Assembly: GCA_035651815.1 (NCBI GenBank)
Contig: DASRFB010000133.1
Location: 61,156-125,155 of the forward strand
DNA length: 64,000 bases
Reading direction: 5' to 3'
From: VBDM01 sp035651815
GTDB taxonomy: Bacteria; Pseudomonadota; Gammaproteobacteria; Burkholderiales; SG8-39
Positions 62,191-64,000 of this stretch are shown here, piece after piece (the stretch's first letter is position 1; every line of letters starts with the position of its first letter). The position numbers and the translations under genes were made by a program. Under the pieces are notes generated by a model. The model worked only from the letters and a program-made list of their open reading frames with translations, was not told the origin of the DNA and made no database searches.

Positions 62191-62451
62191 TTACTTGAGG
62201 TGACGATTGACGAGCTTCGTCATCTCGAACATCGTAACTTTTTTCTTGCCGCCGAAAACCGTCTTCAGCGTGTCGTCGGCGTTGATCATCGTCCGTTTTG
62301 TTTTATCCTGGAGCCCTTTGCGTTTGATGTACGCCCAGAGTTTTTTCGTAACCTCGGTGCGCGGCAGCGCCTTGCTTCCCACCACTTCCGCCAAAGCCGC
62401 GGATGGCTGCATCGGCTTCATAAATGCAGCATTCGGTTTGCGTTTCGCCAT
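62191..62451 (-). CDS. SWIB/MDM2-domain protein
   Basis: 86 residues, nearly all one SWIB domain: SAALAEVVGSKALPRTEVTK, LWAYIKRKGLQDKTKRTMIN and VFGGKKKVTMFEMTKLVNRH. The short lysine/arginine-rich N terminus (MAKRKPNAAFMKP) is typical of bacterial and chlamydial SWIB proteins. They are thought to bind DNA or chromatin-like proteins, but the bacterial role is unclear. A perfect AAGGAGG Shine-Dalgarno precedes the ATG at 62451, and a strong terminator follows, so it is probably transcribed alone. Confidence 0.9.
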   Translation of the reverse strand: MAKRKPNAAFMKPMQPSAALAEVVGSKALPRTEVTKKLWAYIKRKGLQDKTKRTMINADDTLKTVFGGKKKVTMFEMTKLVNRHLK

Positions 62452-62490
62452 TTTCTCCTCCTTGGAGTTTTGGGGATTTACTAGCAGAGC

Positions 62491-64000
62491 TTATAGCAAA
62501 CGTGGGTTTTGTTTACCAGCTTTTTTTTCGCTTTTTCGCAGGGCGGAAGTGGCTTGTTCGTCGATGCGCCACGCGTTGCCCGCCGCTTCCAGAACGACCC
62601 CATACGTCGTTTTTGCGGCGGCCGCCGAGACGTAACCCTGAAGGACGTCTTCCAGCACTCGCGCAGCAGGCCGGGCGAAAGGGTCGCCTAATCCGCCGCC
62701 GCCCGGCCTTTCGAGCCTCAGGACATCGCCCTCGTGGAGAATGTAGTCGCCGAAGCGGGACGGCAGGCGTTTTTCCTCGTTCGAGGCGGCATTGACGATG
62801 CAGGCGCCGGTGCGCGCATCTTTTCCGCCTTCGACGCCGGCTGGCGCGACGGCGTGCTTGTCGGTGCGCATCGAGAAGCGCACCTCGTCCGCCAGAATCC
62901 GCGATTCGCGAACGAAGCCCAAACCGCCGCGAAATTCGCCGGCGCCGCCGGAATCGGCGATCAGCTCGAAGCGCTCGACCCGGGTGGGGAACTCCGATTC
63001 GATGATCTCGACCGGCGCGGTCCGGCAGTTGCTCAAGTGAAACGCCATCGCGGATACGCCGTCTTTTCCCGACCGCGCGCCGGTGCCGCCGCTGAAAATC
63101 TCGTAATGCACATAGTCGCGGCCGCCGGTGCGCCCGCCGAGGACCATTGCCCCGCTGCCAGAGCTGCCGGCGACGTTTTTTTCCGGCACGAAGCCGGCGA
63201 GGGCCCGGAAGATCGCCTCCACCACTGCCAGCGCGGTCGGCATGTAGGTGTTGACCGCGCCCGGGAAATAGGGATCGAGCACGCTGCCCGGCCGAAAGCT
63301 CGTCTCGATCGCGGCGGTGATGCCGCGGTTGATCGGCAAAAAAGGATCGACGAGCGCGACCAGGCTGTAAGCGCAGCAGGCGCGCACGAGCGGCGGACGG
63401 ATATTGGCGGGGCCGCGGCTCTGGTCGCTCGATCCTGTGAAGTCGAAGCGGACTCGCTCGCCGCGCTTATCGATTTTCACGTGAATGCGGATCGGCTTCT
63501 CGAGCTCGATGCCGTCGTGATCGACCAAGGTTTCGCCCTCGGCTGAGCCGTCCGGCCAGGAAGTCAGTGCTCGCTTGACGCGCGCTTCGGTCAGACCAGA
63601 AAGCTGCTCGGTCGCATCGAGGATCGTATCTTTGCCGTAACGCTCCATCAGCTCGGCGAGGCGCTTCTCGCCGAGTCGACAGGCGCCGACCTGGCCGCGG
63701 ATGTCGCCGATGACGAGCGCGGGCGTGCGGCTGTTCGCCGTGATCATTGCGGCGATCTCTCCGACCGTCTTGTGATGGGCCGCGAATTTCACGGGCGGCA
63801 GATGCAGCCCTTCGTGAAAAATTTCCCGCGCCTGGCCCGAGCCGCTGCCCGGCACGGTGCCGCCGATGTCGCTCTTGTGCGCCATGTCGGCGGCGAAGCC
63901 GACCCATTCGCCTTGAAAAAAGATCGGCGTCAGCACCGCCATGTCCGGCGCGTGCGGACTTCCGCCCAGATACGGATGGTTCGTGATGAACGCGTCGCCC
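62491..64000 (-). CDS. Hydantoinase B/oxoprolinase-type protein (N-terminal partial)
   Basis: 503 residues are present in a frame that is open to the window end; codons before the ATG at 63942 read GDAFITNHPYLGGSPHAPD, the conserved HyuB start region, so the true start lies outside. GTVPGSGSGQAREIFHEGLH, IRGQVGACRLGEKRLAELME and VNTYMPTALAVVEAIFRALA match hydantoinase B. It hydrolyses a cyclic amide with ATP, together with a HyuA subunit expected upstream (beyond the window). The substrate could be hydantoin, 5-oxoproline or acetone-carboxylase-like. Confidence 0.88.
   Translation of the reverse strand, partial: GDAFITNHPYLGGSPHAPDMAVLTPIFFQGEWVGFAADMAHKSDIGGTVPGSGSGQAREIFHEGLHLPPVKFAAHHKTVGEIAAMITANSRTPALVIGDIRGQVGACRLGEKRLAELMERYGKDTILDATEQLSGLTEARVKRALTSWPDGSAEGETLVDHDGIELEKPIRIHVKIDKRGERVRFDFTGSSDQSRGPANIRPPLVRACCAYSLVALVDPFLPINRGITAAIETSFRPGSVLDPYFPGAVNTYMPTALAVVEAIFRALAGFVPEKNVAGSSGSGAMVLGGRTGGRDYVHYEIFSGGTGARSGKDGVSAMAFHLSNCRTAPVEIIESEFPTRVERFELIADSGGAGEFRGGLGFVRESRILADEVRFSMRTDKHAVAPAGVEGGKDARTGACIVNAASNEEKRLPSRFGDYILHEGDVLRLERPGGGGLGDPFARPAARVLEDVLQGYVSAAAAKTTYGVVLEAAGNAWRIDEQATSALRKSEKKAGKQNPRLL

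Noticed and set aside
1..64000. CRISPR arrays, tRNA or rRNA genes, insertion sequences
   Set aside because: No regularly spaced repeats, cloverleaf sequences, rRNA segments or transposase motifs were seen by eye.

Overview
The window comes from an uncultured, very GC-rich bacterium. Positions 1 to about 48,500 use G or C at nearly every third codon position. The gene content suggests a deltaproteobacterium-like or Binatota-like lineage: MMPL/RND exporters, CoA-ester metabolism genes, a class II ribonucleotide reductase, multihaem-type cytochromes and a three-component FGAM synthetase. This taxonomic guess is weak and rests on gene content only. No tRNA, rRNA, CRISPR array, IS element or complete prophage was seen.

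Layout. (1) 1-12755, plus strand: an exopolysaccharide operon whose eight genes are chained by 4-bp stop/start overlaps. It encodes a heparinase II/III-like lyase (cut by the window start), a bi-domain oxidoreductase, a Wzx-type flippase, a hexapeptide acyltransferase, a Wzy-type polymerase, a glycosyltransferase, a second degenerate bi-domain oxidoreductase and a secreted glycosidase-like protein of unknown family. (2) 12818-18559: a periplasmic beta-propeller/di-haem peroxidase-like protein diverges from a very large winged-helix/ATPase regulator, with three helically phased heptamers between them. (3) 18649-24277, minus: outer-membrane barrel, MMPL exporter and thiC. (4) 24498-25877: a Tat-type flavin/PPOX-fold protein and a secreted protein. 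(5) 25969-30246, minus: acyl-CoA ligase, SDR, two MaoC/hot-dog subunits and a crotonase, diverging from (6) 30631-37777, plus: YCF48-like propeller, second MMPL exporter, acyl-CoA dehydrogenase, an unusual amidohydrolase and another crotonase. A long inverted repeat of about 560 bp lies inside this block. (7) 37808-46243: a GT-C-like membrane protein, a redoxin plus a DsbD/ScsB-like thiol reductase, and a coupled trio (DUF721/DciA-like, M23 peptidase, unknown). (8) 46601-49363: nrdJ behind a tandem NrdR-box promoter.

Within nrdJ, between about 48,300 and 48,720, base composition and codon use change abruptly to a clearly lower-GC style. That style holds to the end of the window. The right part (49,391-64,000) carries housekeeping genes: a degenerate HNH protein, a retropepsin-like protease, rpsO-pnp, an M16 peptidase, dut, purB-purS-purQ-purL-purF, a solute-binding protein, a SWIB-domain protein and a hydantoinase B/oxoprolinase gene cut by the window end. 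Its intergenic spaces contain small AT-rich inverted repeats absent from the left part. Either the contig joins two genomes at a conserved stretch of nrdJ, or a natural recombination boundary lies there. This is the main caution for anyone using the window.

The most useful new signals are regulatory or structural: 11-bp-phased heptamers before the big regulator, a duplicated double-hairpin element with compensatory base changes at two convergent gene ends, the 35.5-36.0 kb inverted repeat, a 32-bp-phased NrdR box pair, and several enzymes that lack canonical catalytic residues (amidohydrolase, HNH, hot-dog pair). No complete novel defence or mobile system was recognised.
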